This document shows, piece after piece, positions 32,300 to 40,880 of a stretch of DNA of 64,000 bases. The position numbers and the translations under genes are program-made. Below the pieces are notes generated by a model that was not told where the DNA came from, did no database searches, and saw only the letters and a list, made by a program, of their open reading frames with translations. Numbering within the stretch: the first letter of the stretch is position 1; each line of letters starts with the position of its first letter. Source of the DNA: Adlercreutzia agrestimuris (GTDB lineage Bacteria > Actinomycetota > Coriobacteriia > Coriobacteriales > Eggerthellaceae); assembly GCF_943193125.1 (NCBI RefSeq), contig NZ_CALPCX010000002.1, positions 434,001 through 498,000 on the forward strand. The letters are read 5' to 3'.

Positions 32300-33559
32300 T
32301 TACGCGAAGTTCCAAGAATTCATATAAGCAATTTGTTCGTCAGTGAGCGTGTCAATCTCAATTCCGAGCGTTTCAAGTTTTACACGAGCAACATCGTCGT
32401 CAATGGCAGCTGGCACATCATAAACTTTGTTTTCCAGTTCATGAGCATGCTGGTAGAGATATTCTGCAGCAAGTGCCTGGTTTGCAAAGCTCATATCCAT
32501 AACTGATGCCGGATGCCCTTCAGCACAAGACAGGTTCACCAATCTGCCTTGTGCAAGTACGATGATCTTACGACCGTCTTCAAGGGTGTATTCCTCAACC
32601 AAAGGCTTGATTTCCTCTTTGCGAACGGCGTGCTCGTTGAGCCAGTTGAGATTGATTTCGGAATCAAAATGGCCTGAGTTGCAGATAATCGCGCCATCTT
32701 TCATATTCTCAAACGCAGGCGCATCTACTACTTTGCAATTGCCTGTAACCGTCACCCAGACATCGGCATATTGTGCAGCTTCAGCAGCAGGCATGACGCG
32801 ATATCCTTCCATATGGGCTTCAAGTGCTTTGAGCGGATCCACCTCGCAGACAATAACATTCATGCCCATACCACGTGCGCGCAGAGCAAGACCGCTACCG
32901 CAGTAACCATATCCCGAAACAACAATAGTGCGACCGCTTAAAAGCCTGTTGGTTGCACGAATGATGCCATCAAGAGTTGATTGACCGGTACCGTAATGGT
33001 TGTCAAAGCAGTGCTTGGTATTAGCGTCATTGATATTGAAAACAGGGTAGCCCAGTGCGCCTTCGGCAGCCATAGCCATCAAGCGAACAACGCCAGTAGT
33101 GGTCTCTTCAGTTCCTCCGATAACATTTGCCAACTCTTCGGGGAAACGCGTATGAAGCGCGGTGTCAAGATCTGCGCCGTCATCCATGATGATTTGGGGA
33201 TTGGTGCCAATAACCGCCTCAATATGTTCGTTGTAGGTATCCATGTCTTCGCCAGCAATTGCATAGACTGAAATACCGAAGTCACGCACAAGCGAAGCAG
33301 CGGTATCATCTTGTGTTGAGAGCGGGTTGGATGCGCAAAGGGTGACTTGTGCGCCTGATGCTGCGAGCGCGCGCATGAGATTAGCGGTTTCGGTGGTTAC
33401 ATGCATGCAGCAGCCAATGCGGACATCTTTAAGTGGCTTTTCTTCGGCGAAACGTTCGCGAATGCGAGCAAGAACGGGCATGTCTTTATCAGCCCAGATG
33501 ATTCGCGCCAAACCTTCGTCCGCTAAATTGATATCTTTAATGTCGTAATGAGTGGTCAT
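32300..33559 (-). CDS. ahcY: S-adenosylhomocysteine hydrolase
   Basis: Splits S-adenosylhomocysteine to homocysteine and adenosine, relieving product inhibition of methyltransferases. [47 protein letters not shown] and the NAD-binding [19 protein letters not shown] are all present. [22 protein letters not shown] C-terminal sequence is normal. I place the start at 33559, where GGAGG is 6 bases upstream, giving 419 residues; an in-frame extension to 33634 has no ribosome-binding site. The enzyme commits the organism to the SAH hydrolase route and not the MTAN/LuxS route, unless both exist. Confidence 0.95.
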   Translation of the reverse strand: MTTHYDIKDINLADEGLARIIWADKDMPVLARIRERFAEEKPLKDVRIGCCMHVTTETANLMRALAASGAQVTLCASNPLSTQDDTAASLVRDFGISVYAIAGEDMDTYNEHIEAVIGTNPQIIMDDGADLDTALHTRFPEELANVIGGTEETTTGVVRLMAMAAEGALGYPVFNINDANTKHCFDNHYGTGQSTLDGIIRATNRLLSGRTIVVSGYGYCGSGLALRARGMGMNVIVCEVDPLKALEAHMEGYRVMPAAEAAQYADVWVTVTGNCKVVDAPAFENMKDGAIICNSGHFDSEINLNWLNEHAVRKEEIKPLVEEYTLEDGRKIIVLAQGRLVNLSCAEGHPASVMDMSFANQALAAEYLYQHAHELENKVYDVPAAIDDDVARVKLETLGIEIDTLTDEQIAYMNSWNFA

Positions 33560-33754
33560 AATACCTCCGCTAACTGATTGATGCATTCGAAAATAAGCTA
33601 CCAAATAGGGTACCACATGGCATAAAGGGCACAATCTTTGGCATCATTTTGTGGAGAGAGTCTGCAAAGGTATGAAGAAAATACGATGATTCGACGATTT
33701 ATACATAAGAATTGGTAACGAAAACCCTCGTCATATAGCGCTTGTGGGTGAAGT

Positions 33755-33763
33755 TGCTATACT
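33755..33763 (+). promoter_or_regulatory. Extended -10 promoter upstream of the glycosyltransferase
   Basis: TGCTATACT is an extended -10 element with no clear -35 box, 79 bases before the gene. The remaining sequence from 33560 to 33754 holds nothing I recognise. Confidence 0.4.
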
Positions 33764-33841
33764 CATATCTTGTGTCTTTTAGCGCTTTGACTGCAAAGAG
33801 ATGCTTTTAATGCCAACTAACATTGAGGAGTTTAGGGAAAA

Positions 33842-35167
33842 GTGTTGGATCAGTTTTTCTCTCAAATTTCATTCGTTGATATTTTTAACTTTTGCGTCTT
33901 TATTACGTTTACGATTTGCTACACCTATCAGCTCTACTATGTATTGGTAGTGCTTACGCGTAAACCGAAACAACTAACGGCGCAGAAGAACCATCGCTAT
34001 GCTGCGGTGATTTGTGCGCGTAATGAGGCGGCGGTTATTGGGGACCTTGTCCATTCAATCAAGGTTCAAAATTACCCCTCTGAGCTTATTGATGTATTTG
34101 TCGTTGCAGATAATTGCACTGATGATACGGCAACGGTAGCAAAAGAAGCAGGCGCTATAGTTTTTGTGCGCAATAATGATGCCGAAATTGGCAAAGGCTA
34201 CGCACTTGATTACGGCTTCAAGATTATCCTGGATCAATACGCAGATAAAGGCTATGAAGCCTACTTTGTTTTTGATGCCGACAATGTCTTGGATGTAAAT
34301 TACTTCCGCGAGATGAATAAGACATTTGATAACGGTGCAAAAGCATCTACGAGCTATCGTAATTCAAAGAACTATGGTTCGAACTGGATTTCTGCTGGAT
34401 ACGCAATTTGGTTTTTGCGCGAAGCAAAGTTTTTGAATCAGGCTCGTTTGACTCTTAATACTTCGTGTGCGGTGTCAGGTACAGGATTCTTTATTGCTGC
34501 TGACATTATTCAGGCAGCAGGTGGATGGAAATGGCATTTGCTCACTGAGGATATTGAGTTTTCAGCTAATAGCATTCTTGATGGTGTGCGTATTTCTTAT
34601 ACGCCTACCGCAGTGTTATATGACGAACAACCCATTACCTTTAGGGATTCCTGGAACCAGCGTTTTCGTTGGGCAAAAGGCTTTTATCAGGTATTTTGGC
34701 ACTATGGTGCACGTCTTGCAAAAGGCATTGCTACCAATCCAAAAGGATCACGATTCGCTTGCTATGACATGTTGATGACCATTGCTCCTGGCATGTTGTT
34801 GACGGTTGTATCGGTGATCTTTAATGCAATCATTATCTTTTTGGCTGCTACGGGTATGATGTCTACTGGCATTATGATTGCCTCATCAGTCTCTTCAATT
34901 CTTTTCTGCTTGTTCAATTATTTGGTATTCATGTTCCTCTTTGGTGTGTTGACTACCTTTGTTGAGTGGGACTCTATTCATGCTCCCACGCGTAAAAAGG
35001 TACTGTATATGTTTACCTTCCCGTTCTTTATGATTACGTATATTCCTATTGCCTTAGTAGCACTGGTCAAAAAAGGCAACTGGAAGCCAATTACGCATTG
35101 CATTTCTGTTGATGTTACCGAGATGTCTTCTCAGAATCAGAGTCTCACCAAACGCGCGCAAAGGTAA
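33842..35167 (+). CDS. Membrane-bound family 2 glycosyltransferase
   Basis: One N-terminal membrane helix (residues ~15-40) precedes a GT-A domain with AAVICARNEAAVIGDLV, DNCTDDT and the DXD-like FVFDADNV. SGTGFF, TEDIEFS and the QRFRWAKGF (QxxRW) motif follow, as in processive synthases of the cellulose/hyaluronan/poly-N-acetylglucosamine type. Three or four C-terminal helices complete the channel. The product is a polysaccharide or glycolipid that cannot be specified. The GTG start has AGGG close upstream. Its last 23 bases overlap the convergent comF gene. Confidence 0.85.
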   Translation: MLDQFFSQISFVDIFNFCVFITFTICYTYQLYYVLVVLTRKPKQLTAQKNHRYAAVICARNEAAVIGDLVHSIKVQNYPSELIDVFVVADNCTDDTATVAKEAGAIVFVRNNDAEIGKGYALDYGFKIILDQYADKGYEAYFVFDADNVLDVNYFREMNKTFDNGAKASTSYRNSKNYGSNWISAGYAIWFLREAKFLNQARLTLNTSCAVSGTGFFIAADIIQAAGGWKWHLLTEDIEFSANSILDGVRISYTPTAVLYDEQPITFRDSWNQRFRWAKGFYQVFWHYGARLAKGIATNPKGSRFACYDMLMTIAPGMLLTVVSVIFNAIIIFLAATGMMSTGIMIASSVSSILFCLFNYLVFMFLFGVLTTFVEWDSIHAPTRKKVLYMFTFPFFMITYIPIALVALVKKGNWKPITHCISVDVTEMSSQNQSLTKRAQR

Positions 35168-35924
35168 GGCAGGTAATCCTGCTTACCCCGTTTTGTCGCA
35201 GGAGATCGCTTGCAGCAAAAAGTGTAGCTCCAGATGTCATGACATCATCAATTATGAGCACGTGGTCAGGTAGTGCTTCGTTTGTGGAAAGCAAAAACCT
35301 TCCTGCCATGTTTTTCATACGTTCGCTGCGCCCAAACTTCCGTTGATCTTTGCTTGTTGGTCGGGCAAAGAGGGATCTGCAGGGAAGCGTGCTTTGTTTA
35401 CTAATGAGTTGAGCAAGTTGTTCGGCATGGTCAAATCCGCGTCGCTGGCATGCCTGCTTTGTTGCAGGAATAAACGTAATTGTCGGCAAGTTGGAAGTAT
35501 CTTCATAGGAGAATATGGGCTTGATCATGTGAGCCATCATGGATGCAAGGTAGACCCCCAAACGCCTCTCGCCTTCGTCTTTCCAGGTGCGTATGAGTTT
35601 CATAGCTGAAGCGGTATACACCGCAACACTAATGCAACTTTCAAAGGGAAGTGTTGTTCGGTGCACGTTTGAGAGCGTTACTAGATTGCATTCGCTGCAC
35701 TGGATCTGACCAAAAGGGGCACCGCAGCGTGAACAAGCTCTGCTCTGGTCAATGTAGGGGAGGTTAAGTTGGCAGCGCTTGCAGAGTACCTCTCCAGGTT
35801 TGTTACAGACGACGCACTGTGTTGGCCAGAGTGTTTCAGCGCCAACCAACGCTCCAAAGCGCAGCCCTTCTTTGAGTACTGCGATAGGGTTCTGTATCAA
35901 AGAGTTTGTTCTCGGTAGCATCAT
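35145..35924 (-). CDS. comF: ComF family protein (phosphoribosyltransferase-like)
   Basis: A zinc-ribbon-type N-terminus (CVVCNKPGEVLCKRC and CSRCGAPFGQIQCSEC) is followed by a PRTase domain with the PRPP loop VLIIDDVMTSGATLFAA near the C-terminus. ComFC assists DNA uptake during transformation in other bacteria, probably handling single-stranded DNA. The 3' end overlaps the glycosyltransferase gene by 23 bases. The first ATG is followed by a second one, and the ribosome-binding site is weak, so the start may be one codon later. The gene is divergent from a structured-RNA candidate. Confidence 0.9.
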   Translation of the reverse strand: MMLPRTNSLIQNPIAVLKEGLRFGALVGAETLWPTQCVVCNKPGEVLCKRCQLNLPYIDQSRACSRCGAPFGQIQCSECNLVTLSNVHRTTLPFESCISVAVYTASAMKLIRTWKDEGERRLGVYLASMMAHMIKPIFSYEDTSNLPTITFIPATKQACQRRGFDHAEQLAQLISKQSTLPCRSLFARPTSKDQRKFGRSERMKNMAGRFLLSTNEALPDHVLIIDDVMTSGATLFAASDLLRQNGVSRITCLTFARVW

Positions 35925-36162
35925 GGATAAAAGTATGGCGAAACTACAAGGGAGGCACTTGCGGCGTGATCAAATATCTTTCTCCTTTCTTTTCACGTTG
36001 AATTCATACAGAAACGCCCATTTTTTGGCGCGTATTCTATATGAATAGCACGTAGTCTTGTTCTTGTTTAGATGCAGGCATGACCAAGGAAACCATCGAA
36101 GCGATGATCACACGCTTTTTGCGCGTATTTCGCATGACAAATCAGTATATAAATGACCCATC

Positions 36163-36171
36163 TGATAAAAT
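36163..36171 (+). promoter_or_regulatory. Extended -10 promoter of the structured RNA
   Basis: TGATAAAAT at 36163-36171 predicts a transcript start at about 36178, which is exactly the first base of the closing stem of the RNA. A clear -35 box is not visible. The comF-proximal part of the gap (35925-36162) holds no gene I can support. Confidence 0.5.
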
Positions 36172-36177
36172 AGCTTC

Positions 36178-36406
36178 GCTTCTTCTGAGTCTGTAGTTGC
36201 GGGTTTTATCCCTAGTCCATGGCAGATGCGGTCAAAAGGATCCACGTAAGCCACGTTTTGGCGTGACGATCATGGCGTATCCTAGAGGTAAGTCGCACCG
36301 CTTGGCGATTATGCGGCATCCGGCTGCTCCAGGCGAGAGGTCAAGGGCGCAAGCTTAGATCCAGTGCGCGAGTGTGGGGTCAAAAACTAGGTCAGTCAGA
36401 AGAGGC
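36178..36406 (+). ncRNA. Candidate structured non-coding RNA of about 229 nt, raiA-motif-like by context
   Basis: No reading frame is supported here, yet the segment is rich in pairable arms. A terminal stem of 11 pairs joins GCTTCTTCTGA (36178-36188) and TCAGAAGAGGC (36396-36406). Inside, AGGAT pairs with ATCCT, CAC and GCCA pair with TGGC and GTG (about 36240-36270), and GCGCA pairs with TGCGC near 36340-36370. The raiA RNA is a ~210-nt, highly structured RNA of Firmicutes and Actinobacteria often found beside comFC, as here. I cannot verify its consensus, so the class is inferred; 6S RNA, tmRNA, RNase P and SRP RNA signatures are absent. The RNA ends 32 bases before the next gene. Confidence 0.5.
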
Positions 36407-36438
36407 TTTGTTGAGTTGATATGGATGGAGGAATGTGC

Positions 36439-37560
36439 ATGTCGCGTTCTATGACAACAAAGTTCTTCAGCGTATTTGTAGTGAGTGCGCTTGCCTTGTT
36501 CGGTATGGTTGGGTGCGCTTCACAAGAGAGTTATACTCCGCCCGAAAAGGCACCAACACTGAGCAGCCCAACTATTGCTCAAGACGGCGTGTTGCGTGTT
36601 GGCGTAAATACCGGCAATGCTCCTTTGGCGGGCCAACCTGCTTCGTCATCAAAAATTGTTGGTCTTGATGTTGATGTGGCTGCTGCTCTTGCAGATCAGT
36701 TTGGTCTTAAGCTTGAACTGGTGGATGTTGAAACGGATGCCGAATCAGCTCTCACTAATGGCTCGGTGGATATTGTCATGGGCGTTGATAAGTCTGATAC
36801 CACGGGAAGCTTTTGGACATCAGAGGCATACCTTCCCACCGCGGTAGCGCTATTTGCACTTCCTTCTAATGACACGGTACCCACCAATGAAGAAGCTCCT
36901 GTTATTGCCGCTCAAACTTCCTCAAAGAGTTCCTGGGCTGTTTCCAATGAGTTTGACAACGGAACATTGGTAACTACAGATGATCTGAAGAGTGCTTTTG
37001 CCAAGCTTGAATCTGGTGATGTGCAATATGTAGCTGCTGACACGGTAATTGGTACCTATGCTGCTCATAGTGCAGGCTATGATGTTCATATTGTTGCCCT
37101 CATGCAGCAACCAAGCGGTTATGCGGTAGGTGTGCTTGATAGCAATGCTGATTTGAAACAGGCAGTTTCTGATGCTTTAACATCAATTACCGGCACGGGC
37201 GTTGTTGGAGTCATTGAAACGAAGTGGCTCGGTTCTGTGCTTGATTTGTCTCAGATTCCGCTCACCGCAGGTGCTAGTGCTGCCACTACCACTAGTGATA
37301 CAAACTCAACAGGGGACACCTCGGCTGCGGATGAGACTACTGACGATTCTGCTTCGGGAGACGCTTCTTCTGACGAACCTGCTCCCGCAGATGCGACCGC
37401 TCAGGATGAAGATCCTATTGTGTATGACAACACAGCCGATAATGCCACCTATGACGACGGAACAGGCGACGGAAGCGGTACTGGTGATTACACTGATGAC
37501 GGAACAGGCATGTCTGACATGGGTGTTGAGGGAGACGGTTCTGCTAATCAAGCTGCTTAA
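36439..37560 (+). CDS. Extracellular solute-binding lipoprotein (SBP family 3-like) with acidic tail
   Basis: A signal peptide ends in a lipobox-like MVGC (near residue 25), so the protein should be lipid-anchored outside the membrane. The binding-protein fold is seen in DGVLRVGVNTGNAPLAG, VGLDVDVAAALADQFGLKLELVDV and the later VQYVAADTVIGTYAA. This is the amino-acid type family 3. No permease or ATPase gene is adjacent. The last ~105 residues are Asp/Ser/Thr/Gly/Ala-rich low complexity, unusual for this family. The ATG at 36439 is chosen because GGAGGA lies 6 bases upstream; earlier in-frame ATGs lie on or before it. Confidence 0.8.
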   Translation: MSRSMTTKFFSVFVVSALALFGMVGCASQESYTPPEKAPTLSSPTIAQDGVLRVGVNTGNAPLAGQPASSSKIVGLDVDVAAALADQFGLKLELVDVETDAESALTNGSVDIVMGVDKSDTTGSFWTSEAYLPTAVALFALPSNDTVPTNEEAPVIAAQTSSKSSWAVSNEFDNGTLVTTDDLKSAFAKLESGDVQYVAADTVIGTYAAHSAGYDVHIVALMQQPSGYAVGVLDSNADLKQAVSDALTSITGTGVVGVIETKWLGSVLDLSQIPLTAGASAATTTSDTNSTGDTSAADETTDDSASGDASSDEPAPADATAQDEDPIVYDNTADNATYDDGTGDGSGTGDYTDDGTGMSDMGVEGDGSANQAA

Positions 37561-37571
37561 AGAGGCTTGAT

Positions 37572-38282
37572 ATGAATTTCACGGATCTTGGATATGCTAA
37601 ACCAGACCACTTGCGGTCAACTACGCAAGGTGTCGGCGAAGTTATTTACGGTGCAGGTAAAACGCCTGAGCAAATTGTTGGCATTGCACGAGCCCTCATA
37701 GAACAAGGGCAGGACATGGTGATTGCCACGCGTGTGGATCCTGATAAAGCGCACATTGTTGAACATCTTTGGACGACAATAGGTGCTTCGTCTGATGCGT
37801 GCGGTAACAAGGCTTTCAGTTATTCCCAGACAGCGCAATTGCTCCGCTTTGGAGATAATGCCTTAGCAGATGGTTTGGGTAGTATTGTAGTGGCTTGTGC
37901 CGGTACTTCAGATCTGTATTGTGCAGAAGAAGCCGCGCTTACCGCAGAGGCGCTCGGCAATGAAGTATGTCGTCTTTATGATGTGGGTGTTGCAGGAATC
38001 CATAGGCTACTGGCGCATCAAGAAGAACTTGAGCGCGCACGCGTGGTGATTGTTGTGGCGGGCATGGAAGGTGCGTTGGCAAGCGTCATCGGCGGCTTGG
38101 TGTCGGCGCCAGTCGTAGCGGTGCCCACTTCAGTTGGTTACGGAGCCAGTTTTGGCGGTGTTGCCGCGCTTTTGGCTATGCTCAATTCGTGTGCTTCGGG
38201 GGTGTCGGTAGTAAATATCGACAACGGCTTTGGTGCTGCTTATCAGGCACATCTTATTAATCACCTTCATTACAAGGCGTAA
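37572..38282 (+). CDS. larB: LarB / PurE-related carboxylase
   Basis: The N-terminal LGYAKPDHLRSTTQGVGEVIYGAGKTPEQI segment and the PurE-like core (VACAGTSDLYCAEEAALTA, VVVAGMEGALASVIGGLV, PVVAVPTSVGYG) identify LarB. This enzyme carboxylates and hydrolyses nicotinate adenine dinucleotide to start the nickel-pincer cofactor of lactate racemase-like enzymes. The partner LarC-like gene follows after 49 bases, while no LarE or LarA is in the window. AGAGG precedes the ATG. Confidence 0.9.
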   Translation: MNFTDLGYAKPDHLRSTTQGVGEVIYGAGKTPEQIVGIARALIEQGQDMVIATRVDPDKAHIVEHLWTTIGASSDACGNKAFSYSQTAQLLRFGDNALADGLGSIVVACAGTSDLYCAEEAALTAEALGNEVCRLYDVGVAGIHRLLAHQEELERARVVIVVAGMEGALASVIGGLVSAPVVAVPTSVGYGASFGGVAALLAMLNSCASGVSVVNIDNGFGAAYQAHLINHLHYKA

Positions 38283-38331
38283 AGCGTAGCTATGTACAGA
38301 GTTACGTGCGCAGATAAGTAAGGGAAACAGC

Positions 38332-38892
38332 ATGAATCTCGTATGGGTTTTAAACGAACTTGCAACTCGTACAAACATCTTGGCTCAAACCATGCTTCAG
38401 CTTGATGAGCGGCGAAGAAATCAAGTGCATCTTGCGCTTGAGCAGGCCATTATCGAAGAAAAACATCATCATGACTTAGCCGAAGTCATGGCCACCATTG
38501 ATGAATTGGCAGTATCGGAGCGTGTAAAAGAGCATATGCGTCAGGTGTATCAGCTTTTGGCGCAAGCAGAGGCGTCGGTGCATGGTTGTAGCGTGGAGGA
38601 GACTCACTTTCATGAGGTTGGAAATGCTGGGTCAATACGAAACGTTTTAGGTGTATGTGTGGCTGTTGAGGCATTTGCTCCCGAGCGCATTGTGGCAACA
38701 CATGTTCAGACCGGCGAAGGAACCGTTATATGCGCTCACGGTGAATTGGATATTCCTGCCCCCGCAACACGAGCTCTTTTGCAAACGGGTATTCCTACGT
38801 GCGAGTATACGTTTCCAGGTGAACGATGCACCCCAACGAGTGCAGCCCTAATTGCTCACTTCGTTGATGAATTTCAAGAGCGCATCTTTTAG
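38332..38892 (+). CDS. Shortened LarC-like protein
   Basis: Family segments of LarC (nickel insertion into the pincer cofactor) are recognisable: HHHDLAEVMATIDE, a VHGCSVEETHFHEVG stretch, and GEGTVICAHGELDIPAPATRALL, then CTPTSAALIAHF. The protein is only 186 residues. It lacks the usual N-terminal FDxxxGxSGDM region and the entire C-terminal CTP-binding half. The AVDSI of the family reads NAGSI. AAGGGAA precedes the ATG, and no frame extends upstream, so this is the real start. It may be a reduced LarC1, or a relic; the partner larB looks intact. Confidence 0.7.
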   Translation: MNLVWVLNELATRTNILAQTMLQLDERRRNQVHLALEQAIIEEKHHHDLAEVMATIDELAVSERVKEHMRQVYQLLAQAEASVHGCSVEETHFHEVGNAGSIRNVLGVCVAVEAFAPERIVATHVQTGEGTVICAHGELDIPAPATRALLQTGIPTCEYTFPGERCTPTSAALIAHFVDEFQERIF

Positions 38893-38913
38893 GGGTATTT
38901 TGAAACGCAATTA

Positions 38914-38950
38914 AAAACCGCTTCGCCGAACATATTGGCGAAGCGGTTTT
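38914..38950. terminator. Bidirectional terminator
   Basis: AAAACCGCTTCGCC pairs perfectly with GGCGAAGCGGTTTT (14 bp), flanked by A and T runs, between the convergent larC-like and SufB-like genes. Confidence 0.88.
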
Positions 38951-39015
38951 GTGATAGTTGCTCATAAAAATTGTTGGCTGAGGGGAGAAAATGCCTTCAA
39001 CCAATAACAGGAAAG

Positions 39016-39945
39016 CTAATTTAAAAAGTCCTCCAAGATTTCTTGCTCAGCCTCTTCTTCGCTTAAGCCTAACGTCATCAACTTAATGATTTGGTCTCCC
39101 GCAATCTTGCCAATAGCAGCTTCGTGGACAAGCTGTGCATCTTCGCTTGCCGCTTCAATGCCAGGGATTGCGGTCACTTTGGCGTGGCCCATGATAATAG
39201 CGTCGCATTGTACATGTCCGCGACAAGCAGCCTCGCCAATGACAAGCGGGTTGAAGATTTGAACGGAATCATCTTGTGCAACTGAGCGAGAGATTACCTG
39301 CACGCTTGAATCGTCGCCCTTCAGTTCAACTTTCATATTTGAAGTTGCGGTTTGCTTGTCGTGAGTGAGCAGCTTCTCGGTTAAGACAAGCTTTGCGCCA
39401 GCACCAAGCTCAGCATTGGTATCGCGAACGGTAGAGGAAACACCGCGGAGCTGCACCATTTCCATTTCGCAGTGTGATCCCTCTTCCAAAATGACATTGG
39501 TAACGGGGTTTAAGATGCGCTCGCCAGTGCCGCTTCCTTCGCCATAATGCTTTTCTACATAGCGAACATGTGAGTTTTTGCCGCAGTAAAATGTGTGAAT
39601 GCCATCATGTTCAGATGCTTCGTGGCTTTCATTGTGAATGCCGCAACCAGCTACAATGGTTACATCGCAATCTTCGCCAATATAAAAGGTGTTATACACC
39701 ACATCTTTGAGGCCTGCTTGCGTAACAATTACCGGAATGAAAACCGTTTCTCCTCGAGTTCCAGGTGCGATATGAATATCAATGCCGGGGTTGTCGGTTT
39801 TGGTGGAAATCTCAATATGCGCTGATGAGGAACGCTGGACGAGCTGGCCATCCTTGCGAATGTTAAAAGCTCCCTTAGGCATTCCGTGGATATTGGCAAT
39901 TTGCTCTAGGAGTCCCTCGTCAATGGGGGAAAGATCTACAGCCAT
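39016..39945 (-). CDS. SufB/SufD-like scaffold of a minimal Fe-S assembly system
   Basis: A 309-residue SufB/D-type beta-helix protein, much shorter than SufB (~470). GIHIAPG-type strands, NTFYIGEDCDVTIVAGCGIHN and HYGEGSGTGERILNPVT are conserved, as is the late FNPLVIGEAACRGHVQCDAIIMGHAK with a conserved Cys. HEAAIGKI, the SufD/B end motif, closes the core. It is coupled to a SufC-type ATPase gene 24 bases upstream. Two-gene SufCB-like sets without SufS, SufU or SufD are described as the SMS system of anaerobes. AAGGAG precedes the ATG. Confidence 0.85.
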   Translation of the reverse strand: MAVDLSPIDEGLLEQIANIHGMPKGAFNIRKDGQLVQRSSSAHIEISTKTDNPGIDIHIAPGTRGETVFIPVIVTQAGLKDVVYNTFYIGEDCDVTIVAGCGIHNESHEASEHDGIHTFYCGKNSHVRYVEKHYGEGSGTGERILNPVTNVILEEGSHCEMEMVQLRGVSSTVRDTNAELGAGAKLVLTEKLLTHDKQTATSNMKVELKGDDSSVQVISRSVAQDDSVQIFNPLVIGEAACRGHVQCDAIIMGHAKVTAIPGIEAASEDAQLVHEAAIGKIAGDQIIKLMTLGLSEEEAEQEILEDFLN

Positions 39946-39969
39946 GGTTTCTCCTTAATAAAGAGCACA

Positions 39970-40746
39970 CTAACAAGTAGTGGCAATTTCGGTCAAATGA
40001 AGTTCGGTTGGCTCGGTGAGTTGACACCCGGGAACACCCTTAGCAACAAAGCCGAGCGTGGGCAGGAGCTCTTCGGGAGTACCCGTTGCGGCAATTTTGC
40101 CATCACGCAAAAGGATGATTTCGTCAGCCAATTGAATAATGCGCTCCTGGTGGGAAATGATGACAATTGAGCGACCGTCGCGCGCTTCGTGGATGTCGCG
40201 GAATGTTTCTGTCAAGCGATCAAAACTCCAGAGGTCAATGCCAGCTTCAGGTTCGTCATAGATTGCCAGCTTCGGATCGCGTGCCAAAATAGTGGCAATT
40301 TCAATTCGCTTAACTTCGCCACCAGAGAGGGATTTGTCCACTTCACGGGTGAGATAGCTTGCAGAGCACAGGCCTACCTTAGCAAGATATTCGTTGCAAG
40401 CAAGCATAGGGAGCTTTTTGCCTGCAGCAATATCAAGAAGCTTTTTGACCTTCATGCCCTTAAAACGAGCGGGCTGCTGAAAGCCATAGCCAATACCTAA
40501 GTTTGCACGATCGGCAATGCTTAGGTTGGTAATGTCTTCGCCGTTGAAAAGAATCTGGCCTGACGTGGGCTTCTCTATACCCATGATCAGTTTAGCCAGC
40601 GTTGATTTGCCGCCACCATTTGGGCCAGTGATGACCGTGAAGCGGTCATCGGGGATAGTTAATGATAGATCATCAATAATACGTTTGGTTTCCTGTGATC
40701 CCTCAGACACAGGCACCTCGAACGTGAGATTTCTCAGTTCTAGCAT
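39970..40746 (-). CDS. SufC-like Fe-S assembly ATPase
   Basis: ABC-type ATPase without membrane domain. Walker A is GPNGGGKST (residues ~42-50), the Q-loop is GYGFQQPARF, the signature LSGGEVKR and Walker B LAIYDEPEAGID. The GYGFQQPARFKGM pattern is typical of SufC rather than transporter ATPases. It would drive conformational change of the SufB-like partner encoded next. A palindrome overlaps its promoter. The ribosome-binding site is weak (AGAAG). Confidence 0.88.
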   Translation of the reverse strand: MLELRNLTFEVPVSEGSQETKRIIDDLSLTIPDDRFTVITGPNGGGKSTLAKLIMGIEKPTSGQILFNGEDITNLSIADRANLGIGYGFQQPARFKGMKVKKLLDIAAGKKLPMLACNEYLAKVGLCSASYLTREVDKSLSGGEVKRIEIATILARDPKLAIYDEPEAGIDLWSFDRLTETFRDIHEARDGRSIVIISHQERIIQLADEIILLRDGKIAATGTPEELLPTLGFVAKGVPGCQLTEPTELHLTEIATTC

Positions 40747-40833
40747 AGTTGTGCTTCTCGCTTCCTAAACGCGTTCAACTAATGTTAATTGTTACAATAT
40801 CAATATCATATAAAGCTGCCACAATCAATACGC

Positions 40834-40851
40834 ATTATACCTGATGGTATA
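40834..40851 (-). promoter_or_regulatory. Promoter with palindromic operator for the Fe-S assembly pair
   Basis: TATACC (40836-40841) and GGTATA (40846-40851) form a perfect 6-bp palindrome with a 4-base spacer. On the reverse strand it overlaps a TATAAT -10 box (40839-40834), so a bound regulator would block transcription. A repressor sensing Fe-S status is inferred from position only. Confidence 0.45.
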
Positions 40852-40880
40852 GTTTCGTATCTTCGCTTACACAACAGCGC

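Noticed and set aside
33560..33660. SAH riboswitch before ahcY
   Set aside because: The conserved core of that riboswitch is not found upstream of the start on the reverse strand.
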